NCBI GenBank assembly: GCA_012038135.1
Contig: JAAVJQ010000001.1
Span: 62,001-126,000, forward strand
Direction: 5' to 3'
Source of the DNA: Salinimicrobium nanhaiense
Lineage (GTDB): Bacteria > Bacteroidota > Bacteroidia > Flavobacteriales > Flavobacteriaceae
Length of the DNA stretch: 64,000 nt
Shown: positions 1 to 8,011 of the stretch, piece after piece
Layout of the letters: every line of letters begins with the position of its first letter
Numbering within the stretch: the first letter of the stretch is position 1
Program-made: the position numbers and the translations under genes
The notes under the pieces: model-generated
Databases searched by the model: none
Seen by the model: the letters and a program-made list of their open reading frames with translations, nothing else
What the model was told of the DNA's origin: nothing

Positions 1-89
1 AAAGCGAGATAGGCATCCGGCTTTGGCTGCACCTCATCTACACAGGAGAAAAGGCTGGCAAAAAATGCAAAAAATATCAATTTTTTCAT
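1..89 (-). CDS. gldD: Gliding motility lipoprotein GldD (N-terminal part only)
   Basis: Only the first 29 codons lie in the window; the gene runs off the left edge. The product starts with MKKLIFFAFFASLFSC, a lipoprotein signal peptide with a lipobox ending in Cys16, then an acidic/proline stretch (VDEVQPKP). GldD is an outer-membrane-associated lipoprotein needed for flavobacterial gliding and linked to the type IX secretion machinery. The assignment rests on the lipobox plus position directly behind gldE, a pairing conserved in Flavobacteriaceae. Its ATG overlaps the gldE stop codon (ATGA), so the two are probably translationally coupled. Confidence 0.8.
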   Translation of the reverse strand, partial: MKKLIFFAFFASLFSCVDEVQPKPDAYLA

Positions 90-1405
90 ATCTCGCTGAT
101 GCTGACTTTGATCTGTTTGATCCGTTTTTTATCTACAGCTTCCACAGTAAAGCTAAAGGCATCAAACAATATGACTTCGTTTTTCCGCGGAAAACTTCCT
201 GAAATCTCCAGGAGGAATCCGGCTAAGGTTTCCGCCTCTCCCCTGTTCTCTTCGAACAAGACCGGATTTTCAAGTTTTAGAACCCTGTAAAAATCCTTTA
301 AAGGTGTCTTTCCTTCAAAGACATAATTATTGTCATCCAATTTTGAAAAGATAAGATCCTCATCGTCGAACTCATCGCTAATATCTCCTACAATCTCCTC
401 AATAATATCTTCCAAAGAGATCAATCCGCTGGTCCCGCCATATTCATCCACAACGATTGCCAGGTGATTTTTCTTGTTTTTGAAATCGTTCAACAAGTCA
501 TCCAGCTTTTTGTTTTCAGGAACAAAATAAGGCTCTCTTATAAGAGAGGTCCATTCATAATCTTCCTCTTCCAAAAACGGCAAAAGATCCTTCACGTACA
601 GGATCCCTGTCACATTATCAATGTTCTCTTTATAAACCGGAATACGGGAATATCCGTTCTCGATAATTTCGGCTATGATCTCGCTGTAAGGCTGATTTTC
701 ATTCAGGGCAAATATGTCCATCCGCGGTTTCATCACCTGCTTGGTATCGGTGTTTCCAAAAGAAACGATCCCCTTAAGGATCTTATGCTCTTCTTTAGTC
801 GTGTCTGTCTGACTTGTCAATTCAAGTGCCTGGGACAGCTGGTCTACACTTAGACCCGCCTTTTGATTGCCCAGTCTTTCATGAATACTCACCGTCACCG
901 CGCGCATTGGGATACTTAGCGGAGAAAATACCTTATCCAACACATTTAAAGGATAGGCCATAAAATGAGAAAATACAACCCGGTTACGGCTGGCATATAC
1001 TTTTGGAAGGATCTCTCCAAAAAGCAGGATAAGGAATGTCACGACCACTACTTCCAGTAGGAATTGGAGGTCTACACCCATAACAACAGTATCTACACTT
1101 TCAAAGGCCTTATCTGTGAGATTGTCAAACAACAGGATAATAGCGATATTGATCATGTTGTTGGCCACAAGAATGGTTGCCAACAACTTTTTGGGCCTGT
1201 CGAGTAGGCTTATTACGATCTGTTCTTTTACAGTCCTCTTTGATTCTTCAGCCTCAAAATCGGCCGGAGTAAGGGAGAACAGAGCCACTTCGGCACCGGA
1301 AACCATTGCAGAAGAGATGAGCAATAACAGCGCCGCGACTATACCTAAAAGTTGCGTGAAATTTTCAGCAAAAAGAGGAATAAAACTGGCAGGATCAGGA
1401 TCCAA
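86..1405 (-). CDS. gldE: GldE, CNNM/CorC-type membrane protein of the gliding cluster
   Basis: A 439-aa protein with the hemolysin C/CorC architecture: an N-terminal DUF21 membrane domain (about residues 15-200, with hydrophobic segments such as LGIVAALLLLISSAMVSG and FLLEVVVVTFLILLFGEILP), a pair of CBS domains (about 220-335; VMKPRMDIFAL, RIPVYKENIDNVTGILYVKDLL, VVDEYGGTSGLISLEDIIEEIVG), and a C-terminal CorC_HlyC domain (about 350-435). CNNM/CorC relatives transport or sense divalent cations. In flavobacteria this gene sits between ssb and gldD, as here, and is named gldE. The stop overlaps the gldD start by four bases; ssb ends just upstream, so ssb-gldE-gldD is probably one operon. Confidence 0.9.
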   Translation of the reverse strand: MDPDPASFIPLFAENFTQLLGIVAALLLLISSAMVSGAEVALFSLTPADFEAEESKRTVKEQIVISLLDRPKKLLATILVANNMINIAIILLFDNLTDKAFESVDTVVMGVDLQFLLEVVVVTFLILLFGEILPKVYASRNRVVFSHFMAYPLNVLDKVFSPLSIPMRAVTVSIHERLGNQKAGLSVDQLSQALELTSQTDTTKEEHKILKGIVSFGNTDTKQVMKPRMDIFALNENQPYSEIIAEIIENGYSRIPVYKENIDNVTGILYVKDLLPFLEEEDYEWTSLIREPYFVPENKKLDDLLNDFKNKKNHLAIVVDEYGGTSGLISLEDIIEEIVGDISDEFDDEDLIFSKLDDNNYVFEGKTPLKDFYRVLKLENPVLFEENRGEAETLAGFLLEISGSFPRKNEVILFDAFSFTVEAVDKKRIKQIKVSISEI

Positions 1406-1426
1406 ATGTTTTGGTTTTAATTAAAC

Positions 1427-1915
1427 TTAGAACGGCAGGTCATCATCATCCTCCTGCGTAAAGCTTTGGGATTGATTTGCAGCCGTATCTTGATGGGATT
1501 GAGCGGCAGGCTGGGAGTAGCTTCTAGCTTGCTGATGCCCAGGGCCCGAGCCGGAATTATCTCCTGCCCCCGCTGTGTCTTTAGGTGTCAAAAATGTGAA
1601 ATCTGTGCATTGAATTTCGGTGGAATATCTTTCCACTCCCTTGTCATCCTGCCATTTCCGGGTTTTGATCCTTCCCTCAATGTAAACCTTGTCACCTTTT
1701 TTGAGGTATTTCTCACATATTTCCGCAGCTTTATTTCTTACCACCACGTTGTGCCATTCGGTATTTGTAACACGTTCCCCGCTGGTTTTGTTGGTGTAGA
1801 CTTCATTGGTAGCCAAAGGAAAACGTCCTATTGATCCTCCTCCTTCAAAATAGTGCATTTTTACATCATCTCCTGTATGGCCAATCAGCATTACTTTATT
1901 AAGAGTTCCGGTCAT
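1427..1915 (-). CDS. ssb: Single-stranded DNA-binding protein
   Basis: A 162-aa SSB. The N-terminal OB-fold (about residues 1-110) starts TGTLNKVMLIGHTGDDV and contains the aromatic/basic pattern typical of SSB (TEWHNVVVRNKAAEICEKYLKKGDKVYIEG). A Gln/Ser/Ala-rich flexible linker (about 112-150) leads to the acidic C-terminal tip DDDDLPF that docks partner proteins. It binds ssDNA during replication, recombination and repair. It precedes gldE by about 20 bp and follows mutY by a 93-bp gap in the same direction; mutY-ssb-gldE-gldD is a conserved flavobacterial order. Confidence 0.96.
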   Translation of the reverse strand: MTGTLNKVMLIGHTGDDVKMHYFEGGGSIGRFPLATNEVYTNKTSGERVTNTEWHNVVVRNKAAEICEKYLKKGDKVYIEGRIKTRKWQDDKGVERYSTEIQCTDFTFLTPKDTAGAGDNSGSGPGHQQARSYSQPAAQSHQDTAANQSQSFTQEDDDDLPF

Positions 1916-2008
1916 GTTTTGCAGTTTTAATTATCATTCTAAAATAGGGAAAATTTGCACTCCAATTTCCTTCTGAAAATTCAATTTTTGACTAGCCTTC
2001 CCAAAAAG

Positions 2009-3049
2009 CTAAAAATCAAAGGTATCAATAAAATTTTCGATGAGTACCGGCACCGGAAATTTATTTACTTCCTCAAAAGATATTCCCTTTTGGGGCAGTT
2101 CCCGGCAACTGTAGATCCAGAATTTTGTAAAGATGTGCTGGTGGGTCAATTTATGAACTATGGGCATGTCATTATATAATGTAAGACGATCTACTGCACC
2201 TAAAGAATAAATTTGAAATTCCTCTTCCTGCACAAGGTTTTCTACAGAAGCTTCAGCAGGTGTTTCTACAAGCGGAAATTGATAGAGACCTTCCCAGATC
2301 CCTTTACCTCTGCGCTGTTCAAGGACTGTTTCACCTTTTTCAGAAATAAAGACAAGGTAATTAAAATGCCTTTTTTGGACCTTCAGCTTTTTAAGCTTCA
2401 CCGGAAGTTGCGAGATCCTGTTCTGATTAAAAGCAACACATTCCGAAGCAAAAGGACAGGTAGAGCACAATGGATTTCGCGGTTTGCATTGTTCAGACCC
2501 AAATTCAATGAGCGCCTGATTAAAATTAGCCGGGTCGTCACGGGAAATCAGTTTCTGCGCCAAGTTCCGGAATTCTTTAATTCCGGCGGAAGAATTTGTA
2601 GGAGTATCTATCCCAAAGATCCTTGCCAGCACTCTAAAAACATTCCCGTCGACTGCCGCCTGTGCCTCATCAAAACATACTGAAGCTATGGCACTGGCAG
2701 TATAATCGCCTACCCCTTTTAATTTTACCAGCTCCTCATGGGTTCGAGGAAACTTACCTCCCAGCTCAAAAGCTATATATTTTGCTGTGAAAAGAAGATT
2801 CCTGGCTCGGGAATAATACCCCAGTCCCTGCCAAAGCTTGAGCACCTCTTCTTCGGAAGCACTTGCAAGCGAAAAAACATCGGGAAAGGCTTTGAGAAAT
2901 TTAAAATAGTACGGTTTTCCCTGTTCGACACGGGTTTGTTGAAGAATAATTTCGCTAAGCCAAATTTGATATGGGTCTTTTGTTGCTCTCCAGGGTAAAT
3001 CTCGTTTGTTTTCTAAATACCATTGGATCAATCTTTTAGAAAAAATCAT
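2009..3049 (-). CDS. mutY: A/G-specific adenine DNA glycosylase MutY
   Basis: A 346-aa base-excision repair enzyme that removes adenine opposite 8-oxoguanine. Visible: catalytic Glu33 in SEIILQQTR, helix-hairpin-helix LKGVGDYTASA (about 110-120), catalytic Asp134 in VDGNV, and a [4Fe-4S] loop Cys188-x6-Cys195-x2-Cys198-x5-Cys204. The C-terminal 120 residues match the NUDIX-like 8-oxoG recognition domain (QRRGKGIWEGLYQFPLVE; LTHQHIFTKFW). Length is normal for the family. It starts at ATG 3049 and diverges from the HU gene. Confidence 0.96.
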   Translation of the reverse strand: MIFSKRLIQWYLENKRDLPWRATKDPYQIWLSEIILQQTRVEQGKPYYFKFLKAFPDVFSLASASEEEVLKLWQGLGYYSRARNLLFTAKYIAFELGGKFPRTHEELVKLKGVGDYTASAIASVCFDEAQAAVDGNVFRVLARIFGIDTPTNSSAGIKEFRNLAQKLISRDDPANFNQALIEFGSEQCKPRNPLCSTCPFASECVAFNQNRISQLPVKLKKLKVQKRHFNYLVFISEKGETVLEQRRGKGIWEGLYQFPLVETPAEASVENLVQEEEFQIYSLGAVDRLTLYNDMPIVHKLTHQHIFTKFWIYSCRELPQKGISFEEVNKFPVPVLIENFIDTFDF

Positions 3050-3134
3050 TAAAGCAATTTCTTTGATGCAATAATAATTCTTTATTCTCTTACTATTTAA
3101 TGGATTAGGATTAAATAATTGCCGATTTAATTCA

Positions 3135-3142
3135 TATATTTG
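3135..3142 (+). promoter_or_regulatory. -7 promoter element of the HU gene
   Basis: TATATTTG matches the Bacteroidota -7 consensus TAnnTTTG exactly and lies 45 bp upstream of the HU start codon. No good TTTG is seen 19-21 bp upstream, so the -33 box is weak. Expected transcript start is near 3149. Confidence 0.6.
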
Positions 3143-3186
3143 CCCCTCGAAAATTTACAAACCCCAATTTAATAAATTATACGAAA

Positions 3187-3477
3187 ATGACGAAAGCAGA
3201 TATCGTGGCAAAGATCTCCGAGAAACTAGGAATGGAAAAAGGAGACGTTCAGGCTACTGTGGAAACCTTTATGGAAGAGGTAAAAACTTCATTAGAGGCT
3301 GGTGATAATGTTTACCTAAGAGGATTTGGAAGCTTTATCATCAAAACAAGAGCTGAAAAGACCGGAAGGAATATTTCGAAGAACACAACTATTAAGATCC
3401 CCGCACATAATATTCCGGCTTTTAAACCGGCCAAAGTATTTGTTGAAGGTGTAAAAACCAACGTTGAGGTTAAATAG
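3187..3477 (+). CDS. HU/IHF family DNA-binding protein
   Basis: A 96-aa nucleoid protein of the HU family. It has the helical dimerisation region (TKADIVAKISEKLGMEKGDVQATVETFMEEVKTSL, described here as residues 2-36), the GFGSF turn (about 46-50) and the DNA-binding arm with GRNISKNT and the closing IPAxxxxxFKPAK signature. The usual Pro at the arm tip (RNP) is Ile-Ser here, as in many Bacteroidota HU proteins. It likely compacts DNA as a dimer. A separate promoter lies upstream; the 29-aa basic protein gene follows 53 bp downstream, before a terminator, so the two are probably co-transcribed. Confidence 0.95.
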   Translation: MTKADIVAKISEKLGMEKGDVQATVETFMEEVKTSLEAGDNVYLRGFGSFIIKTRAEKTGRNISKNTTIKIPAHNIPAFKPAKVFVEGVKTNVEVK

Positions 3478-3530
3478 AACTTACTGCCTATGGGCAGAAC
3501 CAGTAAATTAATTAACTAAAAAGTCACACT

Positions 3531-3620
3531 ATGCCAAGTGGTAAAAAGAGAAAAAGACATAAGGTAGCTACGCACAAGCGTAAAAAGAGAAGAAGAGCTA
3601 ACCGTCACAAGAAAAAGTAG
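3531..3620 (+). CDS. 29-residue highly basic protein, probable small ribosomal protein (bL38-like)
   Basis: The ATG at 3531 opens 29 codons ending in TAG; the product begins MPSGKKRKRHK and ends NRHKKK. About two thirds of residues are Lys, Arg or His, with no acidic residue. Nearly identical tiny ORFs sit between HU and RNase G in many Bacteroidota. A novel large-subunit protein (bL38) was reported from the Flavobacterium johnsoniae ribosome; I think this is the same kind of protein, from memory and not from alignment. It is too short for standard gene callers. The stop codon is embedded in a terminator hairpin. Confidence 0.75.
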   Translation: MPSGKKRKRHKVATHKRKKRRRANRHKKK

Positions 3621-3637
3621 TTTTCATACTACTTTTT
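3612..3637 (+). terminator. Intrinsic terminator overlapping the stop codon of the 29-aa gene
   Basis: A 10-bp perfect stem (3612-3621 with 3628-3637, AAAAAGTAGT/ACTACTTTTT) with a 6-nt loop, followed by a T run. The TAG stop (3618-3620) lies inside the 5' arm. It separates HU and the basic protein from rng. Confidence 0.75.
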
Positions 3638-3742
3638 TTATTTAAATCGTTCTTTGAAATCGAAGTTTAAGTTCAGTTGATTTTCTGAATTTAAATTTCT
3701 TCAGGATTATTAAAAACCCTGTGAAATTTTATTGTTTAATCC

Positions 3743-3760
3743 ATCCCGAGGATTCGGGAT
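3743..3760 (+). promoter_or_regulatory. Hairpin in the leader of rng
   Basis: ATCCCGA-GGAT-TCGGGAT forms a perfect 7-bp stem with a tetraloop, 15 nt before the GTG start of rng and with no T tract, so it is not an ordinary terminator. It could shield the start region or be an autoregulatory site for RNase G (RNase E is known to autoregulate via its leader). Function is inference. Confidence 0.4.
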
Positions 3761-3775
3761 TAAAATCAATTTAGA

Positions 3776-5317
3776 GTGAACAAAGAGTTAATTATTAGAA
3801 CCGGTTCCTCTGCTGTAGATTTTGCCTTATTAAAAGATGGAAAACTAATAGAACTCAACAAGGAAGAAGACGACAGTAATTTTGCCGTAGGGGATATATT
3901 CCTCGCAAAAGTGCGAAAGACTGTTCCCGGCTTAAATGCCGGCTTTGTAAATGTAGGCTATACGAAAGATGCTTTTTTGCATTACCACGACCTTGGCCCA
4001 CAGGTGCTTTCCTTGCTTAAGTTCATAAAACGTGTAAGCACAGGTAAATTAAAGGATTACTCCCTCAGGGATTTTCCTTTAGAAAAAGATATTGATAAAG
4101 ACGGCAGCATTGCCGATGTCTTAAAATCAAATCAATCGCTACTGGTACAGGTAGTAAAAGAGCCAATTTCCACCAAAGGCCCCCGAATAAGTTCAGAACT
4201 TTCCCTCCCGGGCCGTTATATCGTATTGGTGCCTTTTTCCAACAGAGTTTCTGTTTCTCAAAAAATAGAAAGCAAAGAAGAAAAGGATAGACTAAAACGA
4301 CTGGTAAAAAGCATTAAACCCAAAGGCTTTGGAATTATCGTACGTACCGTAGCAGAAGGCAGAAAAGTAGCAGAACTGGACAACGACCTTCAAAATTTGA
4401 TGAATCGTTGGACAGGAATGTGTAAAAAGTTGTATAAAGCACCTCATCCCTCAAAAGTACTGGGAGAATTGAATCGCGCATCCTCTATCCTTAGAGATGT
4501 GTTCAATGATTCCTTTACTTCTATATGTGTAGACGATGAGACCTTATACACACAAATTAAAGATTATGTGAGCGAAATTGCTCCAAAGAAAGAATCCATT
4601 GTAAAATTGTACGACTCAAACATCCCCATCTTTGAAAAATTTGGGATCGAAAGACAGATCAAAACTACTTTTGGCCGCACAGTATCCATGAATAAAGGGG
4701 CTTACCTGGTCATTGAGCACACAGAAGCTATGCACGTCATTGACGTTAACAGCGGGAACCGCTCGAACAAATCCAAGAACCAGGAAGATACTGCACTTGA
4801 GGTGAACCTTATTAGTGCGACTGAAATTGCCCGACAACTGCGCCTTCGCGATATGGGAGGAATTATCGTAGTTGACTTCATTGACATGAACAGAGCCGAA
4901 AACCGTAAGGCTTTGTACGATCATCTTAAAGAAGAGATGAGTGACGACCGGGCAAAACACAAGATTTTGCCGCCGAGTAAATTTGGCCTTGTACAAATTA
5001 CAAGACAAAGAGTGAGACCAGAGATGAATATCAAAACAAGGGAAGAAAATCCCAACAAGACCGGAGAAGAAATTGAAGCTCCAATTGTTTTGGTAAACAG
5101 GATCAACCAGGATCTGGAAAAGCTCCTTAAAAAAGACTATAAAAAGATCACGCTTAGTGCTCATCCTTTTATAGCAGCCTTTTTAACCAAAGGTTTTCCA
5201 TCACCCCGCTCGAAATGGTTCTTTGACCATAAGCGCTGGGTAAAAATAGTGCCTAGAGATGCTTACACGTATCTTGAATACCACTTTCACGACAACGACG
5301 GGGAAGAGATTCAATAA
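3776..5317 (+). CDS. rng: Ribonuclease E/G family endoribonuclease
   Basis: A 513-aa RNase G-type enzyme, starting at GTG 3776 (MNKELIIRTGSSAVDFALLKDG). An S1-like RNA-binding domain spans about residues 35-130 (GDIFLAKVRKTVPGLNAGFVNVGY), followed by the RNase H-like catalytic domain with metal-binding Asp323 (VIDVNSG) and Asp367 (IVVDFID). It cuts AU-rich single-stranded RNA and processes rRNA. The protein has only two cysteines (216 and 251); the CPxC zinc-link motif that joins RNase E/G protomers is absent at the expected place after TRQRVRPEMN. It follows HU and the small basic protein, a common Bacteroidota order. Confidence 0.93.
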   Translation: MNKELIIRTGSSAVDFALLKDGKLIELNKEEDDSNFAVGDIFLAKVRKTVPGLNAGFVNVGYTKDAFLHYHDLGPQVLSLLKFIKRVSTGKLKDYSLRDFPLEKDIDKDGSIADVLKSNQSLLVQVVKEPISTKGPRISSELSLPGRYIVLVPFSNRVSVSQKIESKEEKDRLKRLVKSIKPKGFGIIVRTVAEGRKVAELDNDLQNLMNRWTGMCKKLYKAPHPSKVLGELNRASSILRDVFNDSFTSICVDDETLYTQIKDYVSEIAPKKESIVKLYDSNIPIFEKFGIERQIKTTFGRTVSMNKGAYLVIEHTEAMHVIDVNSGNRSNKSKNQEDTALEVNLISATEIARQLRLRDMGGIIVVDFIDMNRAENRKALYDHLKEEMSDDRAKHKILPPSKFGLVQITRQRVRPEMNIKTREENPNKTGEEIEAPIVLVNRINQDLEKLLKKDYKKITLSAHPFIAAFLTKGFPSPRSKWFFDHKRWVKIVPRDAYTYLEYHFHDNDGEEIQ

Positions 5318-5326
5318 CATTAAGAG

Positions 5327-5360
5327 ACGCCTTTCAATAAATTGGGAGGCGTTTTTTTTT
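5327..5360 (+). terminator. Terminator of rng
   Basis: ACGCCTTTC (5327-5335) pairs with GGGAGGCGT (5344-5352; two G-T pairs) across an 8-nt loop, followed by nine or more T. It lies 10 bp after the rng stop. Confidence 0.85.
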
Positions 5361-5384
5361 GGACAAAAAGACCGCTTCGTACAA

Positions 5385-5467
5385 GAACCAGGAACCAAGA
5401 CTGCCTCATCTTAAAAAATCTTATTTTTGAATCTTGAAACCTTGAATTTTGAATCTTGAATCTTGAA
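5385..5467 (+). repeat. Heptad word array upstream of recX (one-arm type)
   Basis: GAAC, GAAC and GACT sit at 5385, 5392 and 5399 (exact 7-bp steps). After a gap, TTGAA recurs at 5427, 5434, 5442, 5449, 5456 and 5463 (steps of 7, 8, 7, 7, 7). The last TTG is the likely start codon of recX. The array follows the rng terminator directly. Same format as the arrays near atpC, sdhB, sufB and the hydrolase at 53659, but without an inverted left arm. Confidence 0.75.
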
Positions 5468-5942
5468 TAAAGAATCCGGGAAATCTTATACTGTCAAAGA
5501 AGCTATTTTAAAGCTGATGCAATACTGCGCTTATCGCGACAGGTCGCAGAAGGAGGTGGAAAATAAGCTGCTTGAGATGCGAATGATTCCCGAAGCAAGG
5601 GAACAGATCATCATTAAACTCATGCAGGAAGATTTCCTGAATGAAGAACGCTTCGCCAGAAGTTTTGTAAGAGGGAAGTTCAGGATCAAGAAATGGGGCA
5701 GGCATAAGATCATTCAGGAATTAAGGCTTCGGGAGATATCCTCCCCTATCATTAAACTCGCTCTCACAGAGATCAGCGAAAAGGAATACAAAAGCACGCT
5801 CTACACATTAGCTGAAAAAAAGCTGAATCTACTCCGGGAAATTAATCCCATGAAGCGAAAAAAGAAACTTACAGATCATCTTCTTCAAAAAGGCTATGAA
5901 GCAGGCCTTGTCTTTGAAGTCGCTGCAGACCTTATACCTTGA
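5463..5942 (+). CDS. recX: Regulatory protein RecX
   Basis: A 159-aa RecX-family protein: repeated three-helix motifs with AYRDRSQKEVENKLLEM (about 23-39), LMQEDFLNEERFARSFVRGKFRIKKWG (described as residues 53-79) and IIQELRLREISSPIIKLAL. RecX modulates RecA filaments. The best start is TTG 5463, giving (M)NKESGKSYTVKEA, which fits the family N-terminus; the next in-frame ATG (5517) would cut into the first helix. The TTG sits in the last unit of a 7-bp repeat. The 3' end overlaps the convergent cupin gene by 11 bp. Confidence 0.85.
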   Translation: MNKESGKSYTVKEAILKLMQYCAYRDRSQKEVENKLLEMRMIPEAREQIIIKLMQEDFLNEERFARSFVRGKFRIKKWGRHKIIQELRLREISSPIIKLALTEISEKEYKSTLYTLAEKKLNLLREINPMKRKKKLTDHLLQKGYEAGLVFEVAADLIP

Positions 5943-6816
5943 TTTTATTCTTTTTGTTGGTCCTTTTAATCGCCTGCCGGTTTTTATAGTCGATCCAATC
6001 CTGACCTTTCCATTTTCTCATGGCATTGTCAAAATGCCTCATAAAAAACAGGTTGTACAGCGCTTTACTAAGATTAGGTAGATGACGTGGTGCGGCTCGT
6101 AGGCTCATAGAAAAGCCGGGAGTAAGATAGGTCATTTGATGCCAGTAACCTTCAGGCATATAAAGTGTTTCTCCGTGATTAAGTTCGGCAACAGACCCTC
6201 TGGCATTCTTTAGCGCAGGGAATTTTACAAAGTCTGGATTTGAAAAGTCGATATCTTCCCGGGAAATAAGAGCATGAGGTACCTTGTACAGATATTTTGT
6301 TTCTGAAGGCGGAAAAATGATACAGCGCTTTTTTCCGTGGAAATGAAAATGAAGAATATTGGCAAAATCAATATCATAGTGCATAAACACTTTTGATCCC
6401 TCACCTCCAAAGAATAACATGGGGATCTGTTTTAGCAGGCGCAGACCTATATCAGGATAACTAAAATCCTTTTGCAATGCAGGCACTTCCTTTAAAAGAT
6501 GGTAAAGAAAAATCCGGTAAGAAGTTGGCCCTTTTTTTATGAGATCAATATAATCCCGCATTTTCATGTGCTTATGCGGCTCATTGAATTTGTACTTTGA
6601 GGAGATCTTTTCATTGCTGTCAAATAACGGCACCGTCTTGTTTCCCGCTTTCTCCTGAATGTATTCAAGTGACCATTTCTCATATGCCGGCCAGTCTTCT
6701 ATAAGATGCTCTATAACCACCGGCTTCTGCGGCTTTACATACTGCTCTACAAAATTTTTTTTTGAGATCCTGTCAATCCTGGGAACATCAGTTAATTGAA
6801 ATCCTGCATTCATCAT
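5932..6816 (-). CDS. Cupin-like (JmjC-type) domain protein
   Basis: A 294-aa Cupin_8/JmjC-like protein. It has the entry motif KPVVIEHLIEDWPAYEKWS (about 31-49), a probable iron triad His146-x-Asp148 ... His226 (MHYDID; GYWHQMTYL), and FPPSETKYLY strand typical of the family, which includes 2-oxoglutarate/Fe(II) hydroxylases acting on proteins or ribosomal proteins. The substrate cannot be told from sequence. It is the last gene of the biotin operon direction, 45 bp after bioB, and its end overlaps recX tail-to-tail. ATG 6816 or the next ATG 6813 could be the start. Confidence 0.8.
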   Translation of the reverse strand: MMNAGFQLTDVPRIDRISKKNFVEQYVKPQKPVVIEHLIEDWPAYEKWSLEYIQEKAGNKTVPLFDSNEKISSKYKFNEPHKHMKMRDYIDLIKKGPTSYRIFLYHLLKEVPALQKDFSYPDIGLRLLKQIPMLFFGGEGSKVFMHYDIDFANILHFHFHGKKRCIIFPPSETKYLYKVPHALISREDIDFSNPDFVKFPALKNARGSVAELNHGETLYMPEGYWHQMTYLTPGFSMSLRAAPRHLPNLSKALYNLFFMRHFDNAMRKWKGQDWIDYKNRQAIKRTNKKNKIKV

Positions 6817-6861
6817 TCATCTGCTTTTGATCAATTTCCGGTGTTGATTTTTCCGATTTGC

Positions 6862-7950
6862 TCAGCTTTTGGCCCTGGCTTTCTGCGCCTCCAGGTTCCT
6901 TTCGATCACATGTCCCGGGCGTGACCATTTAGGCTTTTCTCCTAAATTTTTAAATTTAGAATCTTCTGCCGCCACAGTTTCAGGTTGGGATTTTTTCACA
7001 AATGGCTTCTGCGGATTTAATCCCAAAGCCCTGAACATCTCCATATCTTCATTAACATCGGGATTTGGAGTCGTTAAGAGCTTATCTCCCGCAAAAATTG
7101 AATTGGCCCCTGCAAAGAAACACATTGCCTGTCCTTCCCTGCTCATTTGCGTTCTTCCTGCAGAAAGTCTTACCTGGGTTTCGGGCATAATGATTCTCGT
7201 CGTAGCCACCATTCTCACCATTTCCCAGATCGACACCTGCTCCTGATCTGCCAGCGGAGTACCTTCTACCGGTACCAGCGCATTTATGGGCACAGATTCC
7301 GGCTGGGGGTTTAATCTTGACAGCGCTACCAACATTCCTGCGCGGTCTTCTATGGTCTCTCCCATTCCAATGATCCCGCCGCTGCAAACAGTAACATTGG
7401 TTTTTCTAACGTTATCTATGGTCTTTAGGCGGTCTTCAAAACCACGGGTGGAGATCACTTCTTTATAGTATTCTTCCGAAGAATCAAGGTTATGATTATA
7501 GGCATATAAACCTGCCTCTGCAAGACGCTGAGCCTGATTTTCGGTAAGCATTCCAAGCGTGCAGCATACCTCCATATCAAGTTTATTGATGGTTCTCACC
7601 ATCTCCAGCACCTCATCAAATTCCTGCCCGTCCTTTACATTTCTCCAGGCGGCACCCATACACACTCTCGAGCTGCCCGCTTCTTTAGCGCGTAAAGCCT
7701 GGGCTTTCACCTGGTTCACGCTCATTAGATCATTCCCCTCCAGGTTGGTATGGTATCGGGCAGCTTGCGGACAGTATCCGCAGTCTTCGGGACATCCCCC
7801 CGTTTTTATTGATAATAAGGTCGAAACCTGAACAGTATTTGGATCATGATGTTCTCTGTGAACAGTGGCCGCTTCATAAAGCAGTTCCATAAAAGGTTTG
7901 TTGTAGATCTCAAGGATCTCTTCTTTCGTCCAGTCGTGTCTTATTGCCAT
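6862..7950 (-). CDS. bioB: Biotin synthase
   Basis: Radical SAM enzyme that inserts sulfur into dethiobiotin. From ATG 7950 the protein is 362 aa (MAIRHDWTKEEI). The [4Fe-4S]/SAM motif is Cys53-x3-Cys57-x2-Cys60 (CPEDCGYC); the [2Fe-2S] site Cys residues are visible in RVCMGAAWR and EVCCTLGM, with the Arg ligand in RLSAGR. The frame stays open upstream to 8028, which would add 26 residues unlike BioB and overlap the ketosynthase gene; I prefer 7950. It lies downstream of the ketosynthase gene in the biotin operon. Confidence 0.96.
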   Translation of the reverse strand: MAIRHDWTKEEILEIYNKPFMELLYEAATVHREHHDPNTVQVSTLLSIKTGGCPEDCGYCPQAARYHTNLEGNDLMSVNQVKAQALRAKEAGSSRVCMGAAWRNVKDGQEFDEVLEMVRTINKLDMEVCCTLGMLTENQAQRLAEAGLYAYNHNLDSSEEYYKEVISTRGFEDRLKTIDNVRKTNVTVCSGGIIGMGETIEDRAGMLVALSRLNPQPESVPINALVPVEGTPLADQEQVSIWEMVRMVATTRIIMPETQVRLSAGRTQMSREGQAMCFFAGANSIFAGDKLLTTPNPDVNEDMEMFRALGLNPQKPFVKKSQPETVAAEDSKFKNLGEKPKWSRPGHVIERNLEAQKARAKS

Positions 7951-8011
7951 TGAAAAATGTTTAGATTCAAAAATAATAAAATGTAGGTGTTTATTAGCCT
8001 CAATTAGGTTT

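Noticed and set aside
4616..5164. 182-codon ORF antisense to rng
   Set aside because: Lies wholly inside rng on the other strand, no family motif, no promoter; a shadow of a well-supported gene.
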